Assembly (NCBI RefSeq): GCF_008362905.1
Contig: NZ_VFJB01000004.1
Location: 248,001-312,000, forward strand
Source: Deferribacter autotrophicus
Lineage (GTDB): Bacteria > Chrysiogenota > Deferribacteres > Deferribacterales > Deferribacteraceae
Direction: 5' to 3'
DNA length: 64,000 nucleotides
Part shown: one piece after another, positions 8,342 to 16,886 of the stretch
Layout: every line of letters begins with the position of its first letter
Numbering within the stretch: position 1 is the stretch's first letter
The notes under the pieces: model-generated
What the model was told of the DNA's origin: nothing
What the model saw: only the letters and a program-made list of their open reading frames with translations
The model's database searches: none
Made by a program: the position numbers and the translations under genes

Positions 8342-9831
8342 TGAAAATAGTATGTAGGAAAAAAACCGCTCTTGGAAGTAAAAAAGAAGCCATTCTTATC
8401 CCAGTATTCAGAAATATTGAAACATTAAAGCCTCTCACTGGTAAAAAACTAGACGAAGAGATAAAAAAGATTTTAGATTCTGACTTTTTCAATTTTGAAG
8501 AGACAGAGATTAAAAGTTTTTATCTTGAAATCAATAAAAAGCTAAAAAAAATCTACCTCATGAGTATCCCAAAAGAAATTGAAGAATATAGAGAGTACAT
8601 GAAACTTGGTAACAAATTTGCAGAGATTGTTAAAAAAGATAAGATATACACCTTTTCTATGCTTGCATTTGAAGACCTTTATAGTGAAAGGAAAGATTTT
8701 AACTACACCAAATCATTTGTAGAAGGAATATATTTTGGTCTTTATGAGTTTGATAAATACAAAAGCGATAGCAATGATTATGAACTTGAAGAGATTGAAA
8801 TAATCACCAATAGCAATAAAACCAAAAAAATCTTCGATAGCGAACTTCCATTATTGGATACTATCTTTAAAAACATTTATATAGTAAGAGACCTTGTAAA
8901 TACTCCCCATTCAGATCTATATCCCGAAAAGTTTGCACAGTTTATCAAAAGCTTTGAAACTGATAGATTAAAAGTAACAATCCTTAATTATGAAGATTTG
9001 GTTAAGGAAGAATTCAATCTGATTGTGGCTGTGGGTAAAGGTGGAGCAAATAAACCATGCCTGGTAAAAATCGAATATAAAGGTCGACCCGAGAGTAAGG
9101 ATAATATAGCTCTTGTAGGCAAAGGGGTTACTTTCGATTCTGGTGGAATGAATTTAAAACCCACTGGCCATATTGAGACAATGAAAACAGACATGGCAGG
9201 TGCTGCCACAGTTTTTGGAATTGTTAAAACGTTACACGACCTTGAGGAAAAAGTAAATGTTTACTGCTATCTCCCACTTGTGGAAAATATAATAAGCAAT
9301 AATTCTTACAAACCTGGCGATATAATAAAATCCAAATCCGGTAAAACTGTTGAAATATTAAATACCGATGCAGAGGGAAGATTGATTTTGGCTGATGCCC
9401 TTTATGAAGCTACACAAACCGACCCTGATGTAATAATTGATATGGCTACCCTCACTGGTGCCTGTGTTGTAGCACTTGGCTCTTACTGTGCAGGATTATT
9501 TTCAAACAGACGTTTCCTAGCCAAAAACATTTTAGATCTCTCTTATGACCTAGCTGAAGACATATGGGAACTGCCTCTTTTTGAAGATTATGAAAAAAGG
9601 ATAAAAGGGGATATATCAGACCTTATCAATATTGCAAAAAAAAGAGGCGAAGCTGGCTCTATCATAGCTGCTCTTTTCCTTCAGCAGTTTGTAGATAATT
9701 ATCCATGGATACATCTGGACATTGCAGGACCTGCTTATATTGAAGATAAACATCATATATTTGGAAAAGGAGCCACAGGATTTGGATTAAGGCTTGTGTA
9801 TCAATTTATAAAGAAATATTACACACAATAA
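8338..9831 (+). CDS. pepA: Leucyl aminopeptidase, M17 family
   Basis: A cytosolic two-metal aminopeptidase removing N-terminal residues from peptides, 497 residues. The M17 signature NTDAEGRL is at 342-349. Metal ligands can be aligned with E. coli PepA: Lys262, Asp267 and Asp285, then Asp344 and Glu346. The N-terminal domain is divergent, as is usual. ATG 8338 overlaps the stop of the upstream unknown gene. PepA proteins of enterobacteria also bind DNA, but nothing here tests that. Followed by about 115 bp of AT-rich spacer with inverted repeats. Confidence 0.95.
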   Translation: MMKIVCRKKTALGSKKEAILIPVFRNIETLKPLTGKKLDEEIKKILDSDFFNFEETEIKSFYLEINKKLKKIYLMSIPKEIEEYREYMKLGNKFAEIVKKDKIYTFSMLAFEDLYSERKDFNYTKSFVEGIYFGLYEFDKYKSDSNDYELEEIEIITNSNKTKKIFDSELPLLDTIFKNIYIVRDLVNTPHSDLYPEKFAQFIKSFETDRLKVTILNYEDLVKEEFNLIVAVGKGGANKPCLVKIEYKGRPESKDNIALVGKGVTFDSGGMNLKPTGHIETMKTDMAGAATVFGIVKTLHDLEEKVNVYCYLPLVENIISNNSYKPGDIIKSKSGKTVEILNTDAEGRLILADALYEATQTDPDVIIDMATLTGACVVALGSYCAGLFSNRRFLAKNILDLSYDLAEDIWELPLFEDYEKRIKGDISDLINIAKKRGEAGSIIAALFLQQFVDNYPWIHLDIAGPAYIEDKHHIFGKGATGFGLRLVYQFIKKYYTQ

Positions 9832-9845
9832 AAATCTTAATATTT

Positions 9846-9883
9846 CGTTAAACGTAAGTCTTATTTAACACTAATGTTTACGT
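9846..9883 (+). promoter_or_regulatory. Inverted repeats upstream of the LysR gene
   Basis: CGTTAAACG (9846-9854) is a short palindrome. It overlaps ACGTAA (9852-9857), which is mirrored by TTACGT at 9878-9883. A TTGATT at 9894-9899 may be the -35 element. LysR proteins bind such dyads upstream of their own gene, so autoregulation is a plausible reading. Confidence 0.4.
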
Positions 9884-9970
9884 CATTTTACTATTGATTT
9901 TTTCTATAATATTTTTAATAATATTTGTAAGTATTATAAAAATAACTTGAAGAGAGGAAGAGAGGATTTT

Positions 9971-10864
9971 ATGGATTTCAAACAGATAGAAGCATTTGTA
10001 TTTGTTGCAAAATATAAAAGCTTTTCAAGAGCGGCAGAAAAATTACTACTTAGCCAGCCTACAGTATCCACACACATCAACTCCCTAGAAGAAGAGTTGG
10101 GTGTCAAACTATTCGAAAGATTATCAAAAGAAGTTTTGCTCACTGAAGCTGGTGAAATATTTTACCCCTACGCCGTGGATATGCTTGACTTGAGGGAAAG
10201 AGCCTACGAAGCAATCAAAGAATTCTTACATGAAATCAGTGGACATATTAGAATAGGTTCTAGTACAATCCTTTCAGAATTTATCCTTCCTACAGCCATA
10301 AAGCAGTTTAAAGAAAAACATCCAAAAACTTATTTTACTATCGATGTTGGCAATTCCCAAACTATTGTTCAAAGAGTTTTTGATGGAATACTAGATTTTG
10401 CTCTTGTTTCAAGAAAAATTCCAAAAAAAGGGCTAGAATACACCCCATATTTGAAAGACAATATCATTCTTGCTGTTCATAAAGAACATCCTTTTTACAC
10501 CAGAGACAGCATCTTCCTAGAGGAAATTTTAAATGAGAATTTTATTATAAGAGAACTTGGTTCTGGTACAAGAGCAGCAGTGGAACACGCTTTGAAAAGA
10601 AAGGGTTACGATTTCGATTCCTTAAATGTGGTTGCAACAGTAAGCACAACCCATGCTGTATTACATAGTGTAAAAAGGAAACTTGGGATCGGCTTTATGA
10701 GCGAATACGCTTTAAAAAATGAAATATGCAGCGATGAGGTTATTGGTGTACCTATTGTAGATCTTGTAGTTGAAAAAGATATCTACCTTGTTCACAGTAA
10801 AAAGAAAACCCTTAGAAACTCTGTAAAGCAATTTCTTGAAATTTTAAAACACCTCAAGAAATAA
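9971..10864 (+). CDS. LysR-type regulator linked to selenium metabolism
   Basis: A 297-residue LysR regulator: winged helix-turn-helix at 1-60 (FVAKYKSFSRAAEKLLLSQPTVSTHINSLEEELG), then a periplasmic-binding-like effector domain starting near HIRIGSSTILSEFILP. ATG 9971 is preceded by AGAGG at 5 nt; an in-frame TTG at 9947 would add eight residues with no better signal. The stop shares one base with the start of selU (TAATG). LysR proteins next to selenium genes form a known subgroup, so it probably responds to selenium or sulfur status. The effector is unknown. Confidence 0.88.
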   Translation: MDFKQIEAFVFVAKYKSFSRAAEKLLLSQPTVSTHINSLEEELGVKLFERLSKEVLLTEAGEIFYPYAVDMLDLRERAYEAIKEFLHEISGHIRIGSSTILSEFILPTAIKQFKEKHPKTYFTIDVGNSQTIVQRVFDGILDFALVSRKIPKKGLEYTPYLKDNIILAVHKEHPFYTRDSIFLEEILNENFIIRELGSGTRAAVEHALKRKGYDFDSLNVVATVSTTHAVLHSVKRKLGIGFMSEYALKNEICSDEVIGVPIVDLVVEKDIYLVHSKKKTLRNSVKQFLEILKHLKK

Positions 10865-11946
10865 TGCTATATATTGAGGAAGTTATACTTGAAGATGTCT
10901 TAAATAAGGGGCTATCAAATTTTAATCTTATTGATGTAAGATCACCTTCAGAATTTTTAGAAGACCACCTTCCTAATGCAGTCAATATCCCTATACTTGA
11001 TGATGAAGAAAGGGCAATAATTGGTACTATTTACAAGAAAGAAGGAGCCCATACAGCAAAATTTAAGGGGATCGAAATTGTAAGCCCAAAACTACCTACC
11101 CTGATGAATCAAGTAAAAGATATAGTTACCAAGAATAACAAAAACACAATCATGTATTGCTGGCGCGGTGGAGATAGAAGCGAAGCTATGGTAGCCTTTT
11201 CAAAGCTTTCAGGCTTAAACGTAAGTAAACTAAAAGGTGGTTATAAGACTTTTAGGAAGTTTGTTTTTAACTTTTTTGAATATCAACTTGGTTCATCATA
11301 CAAACCAAAAACCATAGTAATCTATGGTCCCACAGGTTCAGCAAAAACTACTATTTTAAGAACATTAAAATCAGAAGATTTCCCCATCATAGACCTTGAA
11401 GGTGGGGCTGCCCATAAAGGCTCATCATTTGGTTTTATAGGAGAACCAGAATTTCCTCATATTACGCAAAAATATTTTGAAACAAAAATATGGAAAGATT
11501 TTTATGACTCAAATTACAATAATTTTGTTATACTTGAGGGAGAAAGTAAAAAAATCGGCAAAGTCACAATACCAAATTCTTTATTTAACATGATGAATAC
11601 AGGAATAAGCATTCTTGTAAATCCCAGTATCGATTTTAGAGTAAAATACACCCTTGATAATTATCTCCCATACTCTGACGAAAATTCAATATCCATAGCT
11701 CTTTCTAAAATTAAAAAATACCTAGGTCAGCAAAAAGTAAGTGAGCTTTTTGAATATTATAAACAAAAGCGATACTCTGACTTTGTCTACAATCTCCTTG
11801 TGAATTACTATGACCCTCTTTATAAAAAATCTTTGCCTGCTAAAATTGACTATATAATTACCTATGAAAGTATTGAAGAAGGACTTAAAAATGTCAAAGA
11901 AATATACAGTACTATTTGTGGTAGCTGCTCTACTTCTTCTATTTAA
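10864..11946 (+). CDS. selU: tRNA 2-selenouridine synthase (SelU/MnmH)
   Basis: Converts 2-thiouridine to 2-selenouridine at the wobble position of tRNAs for Lys, Glu and Gln, using selenophosphate. The N-terminal rhodanese domain carries [22 protein letters not shown] and the catalytic Cys99 in [11 protein letters not shown]-loop GPTGSAKT lies at 155-162. The length of 360 residues is normal. It is directly coupled to the LysR gene. A selenophosphate synthetase must exist elsewhere in the genome. The last 56 nt overlap the rlpA start. Confidence 0.94.
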   Translation: MLYIEEVILEDVLNKGLSNFNLIDVRSPSEFLEDHLPNAVNIPILDDEERAIIGTIYKKEGAHTAKFKGIEIVSPKLPTLMNQVKDIVTKNNKNTIMYCWRGGDRSEAMVAFSKLSGLNVSKLKGGYKTFRKFVFNFFEYQLGSSYKPKTIVIYGPTGSAKTTILRTLKSEDFPIIDLEGGAAHKGSSFGFIGEPEFPHITQKYFETKIWKDFYDSNYNNFVILEGESKKIGKVTIPNSLFNMMNTGISILVNPSIDFRVKYTLDNYLPYSDENSISIALSKIKKYLGQQKVSELFEYYKQKRYSDFVYNLLVNYYDPLYKKSLPAKIDYIITYESIEEGLKNVKEIYSTICGSCSTSSI

Positions 11947-12616
11947 CGGTTGTGCAAAAAAACACCGCCCTCCACGCTATAACGCAAAAGGAGTTTATTA
12001 CGGTAAGCCATATATAATACGGGGAAAAATCTACTATCCATATACCAAAGTTAAAGATTTTGAACAGGTGGGGATAGCCTCATGGTATGGTATAGAAGAA
12101 CATGGCAAACTTACTGCAAGTGGTGAAAGATTTAATATGTATAGTTTAACAGCAGCTCACAAGTTACTCCCTTTAGGGAGCATTGTTCATGTGAAAAACC
12201 TTGAAAATGGCAAAGAAGTAACCGTAAGAATCAATGACAGAGGACCATTCGTCTCTGGAAGAATCATAGATTTGTCATATGCAGCAGCTAAAAAGATAGG
12301 CATTGTAGGAAAAGGAACAGCAAAAGTAAAAATTACTTTACTGTCAGAAAGTCCTGATTTTTATCAAGTTAAAGGGAAAAGAATAGACTTTGATAAAGGT
12401 GATTTTGCAATACAGATTGGTTCATTCAAAAGTTATGAGAATGCTTTAAGATTAAAAAATAAGTTCAAAAATGCAAAAATTCTCACAGCTTATATTAGAG
12501 GTGTAAAATTCTACAGAGTATGGCTTACTGGTTTTAATTCTCTAGATAAAGCCAACAAGTATTTAGCTAAAATCAGGTACAAATACCACGGGGCTTTTAT
12601 CACCTCACTGAAATAA
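11891..12616 (+). CDS. rlpA: RlpA-like lipoprotein with SPOR domain
   Basis: A septal-ring-type lipoprotein that binds denuded peptidoglycan and, in some bacteria, cuts it as a lytic transglycosylase. The lipobox LFNGC puts the lipidated Cys at residue 21. The double-psi beta-barrel follows ([22 protein letters not shown] ... [17 protein letters not shown]), and a SPOR domain closes the protein ([14 protein letters not shown] ... FYRVWLTGF). I chose ATG 11891, after AAGGA at about 8 nt; an in-frame ATG at 11864 would put nine charged residues before the signal peptide. It overlaps selU by 56 nt in another frame. Confidence 0.92.
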   Translation: MSKKYTVLFVVAALLLLFNGCAKKHRPPRYNAKGVYYGKPYIIRGKIYYPYTKVKDFEQVGIASWYGIEEHGKLTASGERFNMYSLTAAHKLLPLGSIVHVKNLENGKEVTVRINDRGPFVSGRIIDLSYAAAKKIGIVGKGTAKVKITLLSESPDFYQVKGKRIDFDKGDFAIQIGSFKSYENALRLKNKFKNAKILTAYIRGVKFYRVWLTGFNSLDKANKYLAKIRYKYHGAFITSLK

Positions 12617-12634
12617 CAAATCTTTATTTTTCAA

Positions 12635-12946
12635 GAGACTAGGGCATTAAATTCTTTTTTAAAATATCTGGACAATTTCGAAGAAATTTTCATAGCCACA
12701 ACCAACAGAATAAATTTACTGGACACATTATTAATCCTCCGCTTAAATCTCAAAGTATAATTCGAACAACCTGCTGAAAAAACGAGAAAAGAAATGTTAA
12801 AAGCATTATTATCAGATGTGCCTGCAACAATAATTGAAGAAATTGCTGCATGTCAACTTTCATATTCTCAAATAAACAGCTTGGCTCATTTTTATAAAAC
12901 CTGTATGATGGAAAACGAAAAAAATTTGATTAATCAATCTTATTAA
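12635..12946 (+). pseudogene. Decayed AAA ATPase remnant (C-terminal part)
   Basis: One reading frame translates as ETRALNSFLKYLDNFEEIF, then IATTNRINLLDTLLILRLN, the sensor-1 and arginine-finger region of a small AAA ATPase. The normal RRFD is degraded to LRLN. An in-frame TAA at 12758-12760 interrupts it, then the frame continues with FEQPAEKTRKEMLKALLSD and ends at 12946. There is no start codon, Walker A or Walker B upstream. This is a truncated, stop-containing relic. It occupies most of the 388-bp gap between rlpA and the DUF4143 gene. Confidence 0.72.
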
Positions 12947-13004
12947 TATGGTAATTTAGATAACCAAAAAAATAAGCGCAGTGAGTAGGATTACTCTCTG
13001 TAAT

Positions 13005-14219
13005 TTATAGAAAAATATTAATAGGAACTGCATAAAGGTTTTTCCCGAAGGGAACTACCGAATCCCCTATATACAAAACAATTCCGATAGTACCAGGATC
13101 TATATGTTTTTGAAAATCTACGATATGTTTAAAATCCTCAGTGTAAACTGTTTGTGCAGCCTTCACCTCTATGGCAATCTTTTGACCGTAAGATTCAAGA
13201 ATAAAATCAATTTCCTTTTTATCATGAGTCCTGTAAAACCAAAGGTCAATTATTCTATCAGAATAAGATATATGTTTTATTATCTCGGAAAAAACAAATG
13301 TTTCAAAAACGGCTCCTTTGTAATCCGATTTTAAAAGATCCTCTTTTGTCCTGATGCCAATAATATGACAAAAAATTCCGGAATCGGTTACATATATTTT
13401 AGGTGTTTTTACAAACCTCTTACTTACATTTGCAAAATACGGCCTCAATAAAGCAATCTGATAAACTTTCTCAAGTAAGGAAATATAATTTTCCACGGTT
13501 TCCATATTCAAGCTGGTTAACTTGGCAATTTCCGATTTATTCAGCAAAGTAGCACTGCGAGGGAATAACACATTGTAAAATCTAATAAAATTGTCTAAAT
13601 CTCTTAATTCTCCAATTGTTCTTATATCTCTCTCAATATAGGTGCTTATATAAGAATTAAACCAGATAAACCGATCCTCTGCAGAATCTTTGAAAAAAGA
13701 TAAGGGATAACCTCCTTCTAAAATAAATTTATACAACAAATCTGTCGTACCATTAACTTCAATCTCTGTGATATTGCTATCAAATAGTTGTAAAATAGGA
13801 TTTTCATCAGGTTTGCGATTTTTTTCTTTTGCACTAAAAGGAAATAAAGTTAATTCTACCATTCTTCCAGCTAAAGTTTCCTGATTATTTTTTAAATTCA
13901 ATACATTGGCAGAACCTGTTAAAAGAAAATCTCCGAAGACACCATGCTTATCAACAAACAGCTTGATAGAAGAGAGTAAAAAGGAAGCTTTTTGAATTTC
14001 ATCCAGAGTAACCGGTTTTTTTATTGAGTTGATATAACCGATAGGGTCATTAATAGCCGCATTAAGCTGCAAGACATCATCAAAAACAATGTAATTTCTA
14101 TCAAGATTCCTCACAAGCGTGGTTTTGCCAACCTGCCTTGCTCCAACCAGTAAAACCACGGGAGATAAATCCAGCGCTTTCATCAATTTTTGAGTCAATG
14201 TTCTTTTAATCAATCTCAT
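13005..14219 (-). CDS. AAA ATPase with DUF4143 domain
   Basis: A 404-residue protein of the AAA_14/DUF4143 family. The N-terminal ATPase has Walker A LLVGARQVGKTTLVR at about 26-40 and VTLDEIQKASF as Walker B. A winged-helix segment follows (LNKSEIAKLTSLNMETVENYISLLEKVYQI). The C-terminal part has IDLWFYRTHDKKEIDFILE and KIAIEVKAAQ, which fits a PD-(D/E)xK nuclease-like fold. The cellular role of this family is unknown; members are patchily distributed and often sit in accessory regions. It is isolated and faces the AAA relic. ATG 14219 is the only good start. Confidence 0.9.
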   Translation of the reverse strand: MRLIKRTLTQKLMKALDLSPVVLLVGARQVGKTTLVRNLDRNYIVFDDVLQLNAAINDPIGYINSIKKPVTLDEIQKASFLLSSIKLFVDKHGVFGDFLLTGSANVLNLKNNQETLAGRMVELTLFPFSAKEKNRKPDENPILQLFDSNITEIEVNGTTDLLYKFILEGGYPLSFFKDSAEDRFIWFNSYISTYIERDIRTIGELRDLDNFIRFYNVLFPRSATLLNKSEIAKLTSLNMETVENYISLLEKVYQIALLRPYFANVSKRFVKTPKIYVTDSGIFCHIIGIRTKEDLLKSDYKGAVFETFVFSEIIKHISYSDRIIDLWFYRTHDKKEIDFILESYGQKIAIEVKAAQTVYTEDFKHIVDFQKHIDPGTIGIVLYIGDSVVPFGKNLYAVPINIFL

Positions 14220-14220
14220 A

Positions 14221-14271
14221 TTTCATATTATAATATTTTCATACTAAAATACAAGAAAATTTCATATTATA
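14221..14271 (-). repeat. 12-bp direct repeats in front of the DUF4143 gene
   Basis: TTTCATATTATA occurs at 14221-14232 and again at 14260-14271. Read on the minus strand each copy contains a TATAAT hexamer, so the pair overlaps the probable promoter and could be an operator for autoregulation. Confidence 0.45.
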
Positions 14272-14272
14272 G

Positions 14273-14606
14273 CAAGAATATTTACAAAAACATCTTATCA
14301 ACAGAATTTAAAACTACAAAACACATTATTAAATTTAACCCAAAAATGAAAATATAATAAGATAGTTGTAAGACGTCCCTTATTTTTTTAAGGCTTTTCA
14401 GGGTGTACAGGGTGAAGTTTTCCCCTTGCGATATAAAAGGTATGGAGGTATCCCCATACAATATGTTCAAAAGAAATTTTCAGTAGAAATTAGCTGCTGT
14501 GTTCAGCCATTAATTAAAAAATGAAAGAAAAACTAGAAAATTTGACAACTGATTTTTGTGCAATATCCTTGAAATTTATTTCCTTAACCTCAACCTCTCT
14601 TAAACT
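14273..14606. other. Gene-free stretch with one hairpin and a half inverted repeat
   Basis: No coding region is convincing here. A short bulged hairpin spans 14440-14459. The 15-mer TTGTGCAATATCCTT at 14556-14570 is identical to the right terminal repeat of the element at 51101-51302, so this may be a fragment of that element. Nothing else is recognised. Confidence 0.4.
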
Positions 14607-14648
14607 TTGAACATTGAACATTGAACCTTGAACTTTGAACGTTGAACA
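14607..14648 (+). repeat. Six tandem 7-bp repeats (TTGAACN)
   Basis: TTGAAC starts at 14607, 14614, 14621, 14628, 14635 and 14642, exactly every 7 bases; the seventh base varies (A, A, C, T, G, A). It is not coding in a convincing frame. It lies just inside the partial foldback element ending at 14719. Confidence 0.9.
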
Positions 14649-14719
14649 TTTACAACCCTTATACCCATTGACAACTATAAAAAAATCCTTCAACTCATAA
14701 AAAATTAGGGTGACTCCAG
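14649..14719 (+). repeat. Right end of a foldback/MITE family copy (partial)
   Basis: The segment ends in GGGTGACTCCAG (14708-14719) and shares the spaced pattern CATTGACAAC-ATAA-AATC-TCATAAAAAAT with the right ends at 21106, 26976 and 34661. No left end with the CTGGNGTCAC terminus was found upstream, so only half of the copy is recognisable. Confidence 0.65.
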
Positions 14720-14771
14720 TTTTAAGTAACACCTCTTTTAAAAAATTTTTTGAAAATCCAACCAAAATGAC

Positions 14772-14811
14772 TTGACATATTGTTTTAAAAATCATATATA
14801 TTGTCGACAAT
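14772..14811 (+). promoter_or_regulatory. GntR promoter with adjoining operator palindrome
   Basis: TTGACA (14772-14777) and TATATA (14795-14800) are 17 bp apart, a near-consensus promoter. ATTGTCGACAAT (14800-14811) is a perfect 12-bp palindrome touching the -10 element, followed by a second half site TGTTGACAA (14817-14825). This is where a FadR-type GntR dimer would bind, so autorepression is the likely mode. Confidence 0.7.
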
Positions 14812-14832
14812 CGACTGTTGACAAGGTGGTTT

Positions 14833-15474
14833 ATGTTAGATAGAGAAACGTATAAAGATAAAGTTAAGAAATTTATTTACGATATGATCTTAAAAGGAGA
14901 GTACTCTCCTGGTGACCAAATCAAAGAAAGTACCATAGCAGAGATTTTAAATATCAGCAGAGCTCCCGTAAGGGAAGCATTGAGGGAACTGATAGTAGAC
15001 AGAATCCTTGAATATATCCCTCACAAAGGAACTTTTCTTCGTAAATTAACACCAAAAGAGATTATAAATATTTACACTACACGAGGTGTCTTAGAAGGGT
15101 TTGCAGTTGCAGAATCTATGTTCAAGCTCACTGATGAAGATATTGAAACTTTGAAAAATCTTACACTCACCATGTTCACGTCTGCAAAAAATAATGAAAA
15201 TGAAGTCTTAATCGAAGCCGGCGATAAATTTCATGAACTGCTTTTTTCAAAATGCGACAACGCACTCCTTGTTCATGAAACAAAAAAACTGAGCTTTCGT
15301 TCCCACATACTTTTTTCTCAAAACTGGACTGAAATATACACACCAGATGAGATCAAAAAGAGACATGATTTAATCATAAAATCCCTTTTAAGTGAAAACA
15401 GAAAGTTAGTGGAAGAGGTTATTAGGGAACATTATTTTGAAACAGGAAAAAAGATAGCACTCTTCATCATATAA
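14833..15474 (+). CDS. GntR-family regulator, FadR subfamily (FCD domain)
   Basis: A 213-residue regulator with an N-terminal winged helix (LKGEYSPGDQIKESTIAEILNISRAPVREALRELIVDRILEYIPHKGTF) and a C-terminal all-helical FCD effector domain. Metal or ligand residues of FCD are visible (Asp in AGDKFHELLF, a late His in EHYFETG). I chose ATG 14833, after AAGGTGG; an in-frame TTG at 14818 lies in the operator. It ends 15 nt before the ATP-grasp gene, so it is cotranscribed with the pathway it presumably controls. The effector is probably an amino acid or a derivative. Confidence 0.9.
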   Translation: MLDRETYKDKVKKFIYDMILKGEYSPGDQIKESTIAEILNISRAPVREALRELIVDRILEYIPHKGTFLRKLTPKEIINIYTTRGVLEGFAVAESMFKLTDEDIETLKNLTLTMFTSAKNNENEVLIEAGDKFHELLFSKCDNALLVHETKKLSFRSHILFSQNWTEIYTPDEIKKRHDLIIKSLLSENRKLVEEVIREHYFETGKKIALFII

Positions 15475-15489
15475 TTCTGGGAGACCATC

Positions 15490-16875
15490 ATGGAACATGT
15501 CTTATTTACCAATTTTGAATATGATCCCAACAAGCACTATTTTCTATATGTTGGAGAACTTAAAACCTATGGAATCAATTTATTTTTCAAAGAAGCTCTC
15601 CAAAAACTCTTTCCCGATAAAGAAATAGATTTTTTCGCCATTGTCCCTGATGTATTTGAACAGTATGATTATGATAATATAATTGTAATAAATCCAGTAG
15701 TTGAAAATTACATCAAAAGATCTCACAACAAGAGAAAAATCAGTTCAAGAATTACCTCAAGAGAATTTTACACAGCAGTTTCACATAATGAATATGTCCA
15801 CTCATTGATAAACAAGATTATTGAAAACCAAAAAGAACTCTACGTATATATGTTTGAAAGCTCACCTTATTTAACATTAATTGAGAGAGACAATGTCCAT
15901 CTGATAGGTCCAGATCCATTTTTAGTAGAAAAATTTAACAATAAAATCTTCCAGTACACCCTTTTGAAAGATTTAATACCAGTAGTTGAGCATAAAATCT
16001 GTAATACTTTCACACAGCTTATCGAAGAAACAGAAAGTTTACGTGATGAATGGGATGAAGGTATTTTTGTTACTTTGGAATACAGCGCCGGTGGTGCAAA
16101 TAGTGTGGTTTCTTACACAAAAAGAGATTTATTCAATAAATACAAAGGCTTTGACACCAACTACCTCATGTCTAGATATATTCCTCATCAGTACGATCCC
16201 ACAGTGTTAGGTGTGGTAGGAAATGAAAACGATATTTATATTGCTGGTGTTGCAGACCAAAGAATTGTGGATGGGACAAGATTCACTGGCTCCACTTATC
16301 CTTCTGTTTTACCAGATGATATCATCGATAAACTCTATGAATATACCAGAACTATTGGCAAAATTTTAGGAAAATATGGCTACCGTGGAATTTTTGGCTG
16401 TGATTATATAGTGGATGATTCTCAAAATATCTACTTTGTAGAAATCAATGCAAGAAAGCAGGGAACAACTTTGGAATTTTGCTGTACTTTGGAAAATTGC
16501 CTTCCAAAGGATGCACCCAACCTGCCGGAATTGGAACTTTATGCAGTTTTGCACAACAAATTCCCTGAAAACACTGTGGAAAAAAGAGACTGTAAAGATA
16601 TCCATTGGGGAACTTATAATTTTAAAGTACCTTCCAATACCGTCACAGATGGCTATATCCCGCAATTTAAAGATGAAAGAGAAGTATTTAAGAAAGTTGC
16701 TCAAGGAAAATTGAAAAAAGATTATGTGGTATTGGAGCATATCGGAAATGATTTCATCATTACCTCAGGAACATTTTTGGCAAGGATCGTCTCTGTAGCC
16801 CAAAACAGGGAAGATATGGCCGAAGGTATCGATTTTGGGAAAAAACTTGTAGAAAATACAATTTTTATACTTTGA
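15490..16875 (+). CDS. ATP-grasp domain ligase of unknown specificity
   Basis: A 461-residue ATP-grasp enzyme, the class that joins a carboxylate to an amine or thiol through an acyl phosphate. The ATP-grasp core runs from about residue 150 (GPDPFLVEKFNNKIFQYTLLKDL) through TLEYSAGGANSVV to the metal-binding end YGYRGIFGCDYIVDD and IYFVEINARKQGTTLEF. No biotin, CPSase or D-Ala ligase signature is present. It sits between the GntR regulator and a KamA-family aminomutase (stop 12 nt before ATG 16887). An amide ligase using an amino acid or beta-amino acid is the natural inference; the product is unknown. Confidence 0.85.
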   Translation: MEHVLFTNFEYDPNKHYFLYVGELKTYGINLFFKEALQKLFPDKEIDFFAIVPDVFEQYDYDNIIVINPVVENYIKRSHNKRKISSRITSREFYTAVSHNEYVHSLINKIIENQKELYVYMFESSPYLTLIERDNVHLIGPDPFLVEKFNNKIFQYTLLKDLIPVVEHKICNTFTQLIEETESLRDEWDEGIFVTLEYSAGGANSVVSYTKRDLFNKYKGFDTNYLMSRYIPHQYDPTVLGVVGNENDIYIAGVADQRIVDGTRFTGSTYPSVLPDDIIDKLYEYTRTIGKILGKYGYRGIFGCDYIVDDSQNIYFVEINARKQGTTLEFCCTLENCLPKDAPNLPELELYAVLHNKFPENTVEKRDCKDIHWGTYNFKVPSNTVTDGYIPQFKDEREVFKKVAQGKLKKDYVVLEHIGNDFIITSGTFLARIVSVAQNREDMAEGIDFGKKLVENTIFIL

Positions 16876-16886
16876 AGGAGGAAAAA

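Noticed and set aside
13005-14219. Calling the DUF4143 ATPase a defence or toxin-antitoxin gene
   Set aside because: The family sits in accessory regions, but there is no partner gene here and the function is unknown, so no such role is claimed.
14607-14648. CRISPR array
   Set aside because: The unit is 7 bp with no spacers and no cas genes are nearby. No CRISPR array is present in the window.
14282-14810. Two open frames on the minus strand in the gap before the GntR gene
   Set aside because: No ribosome-binding site, no recognisable domain, and one is built from the heptamer repeat (KVQGSMFNVQ-like), a known source of false genes.
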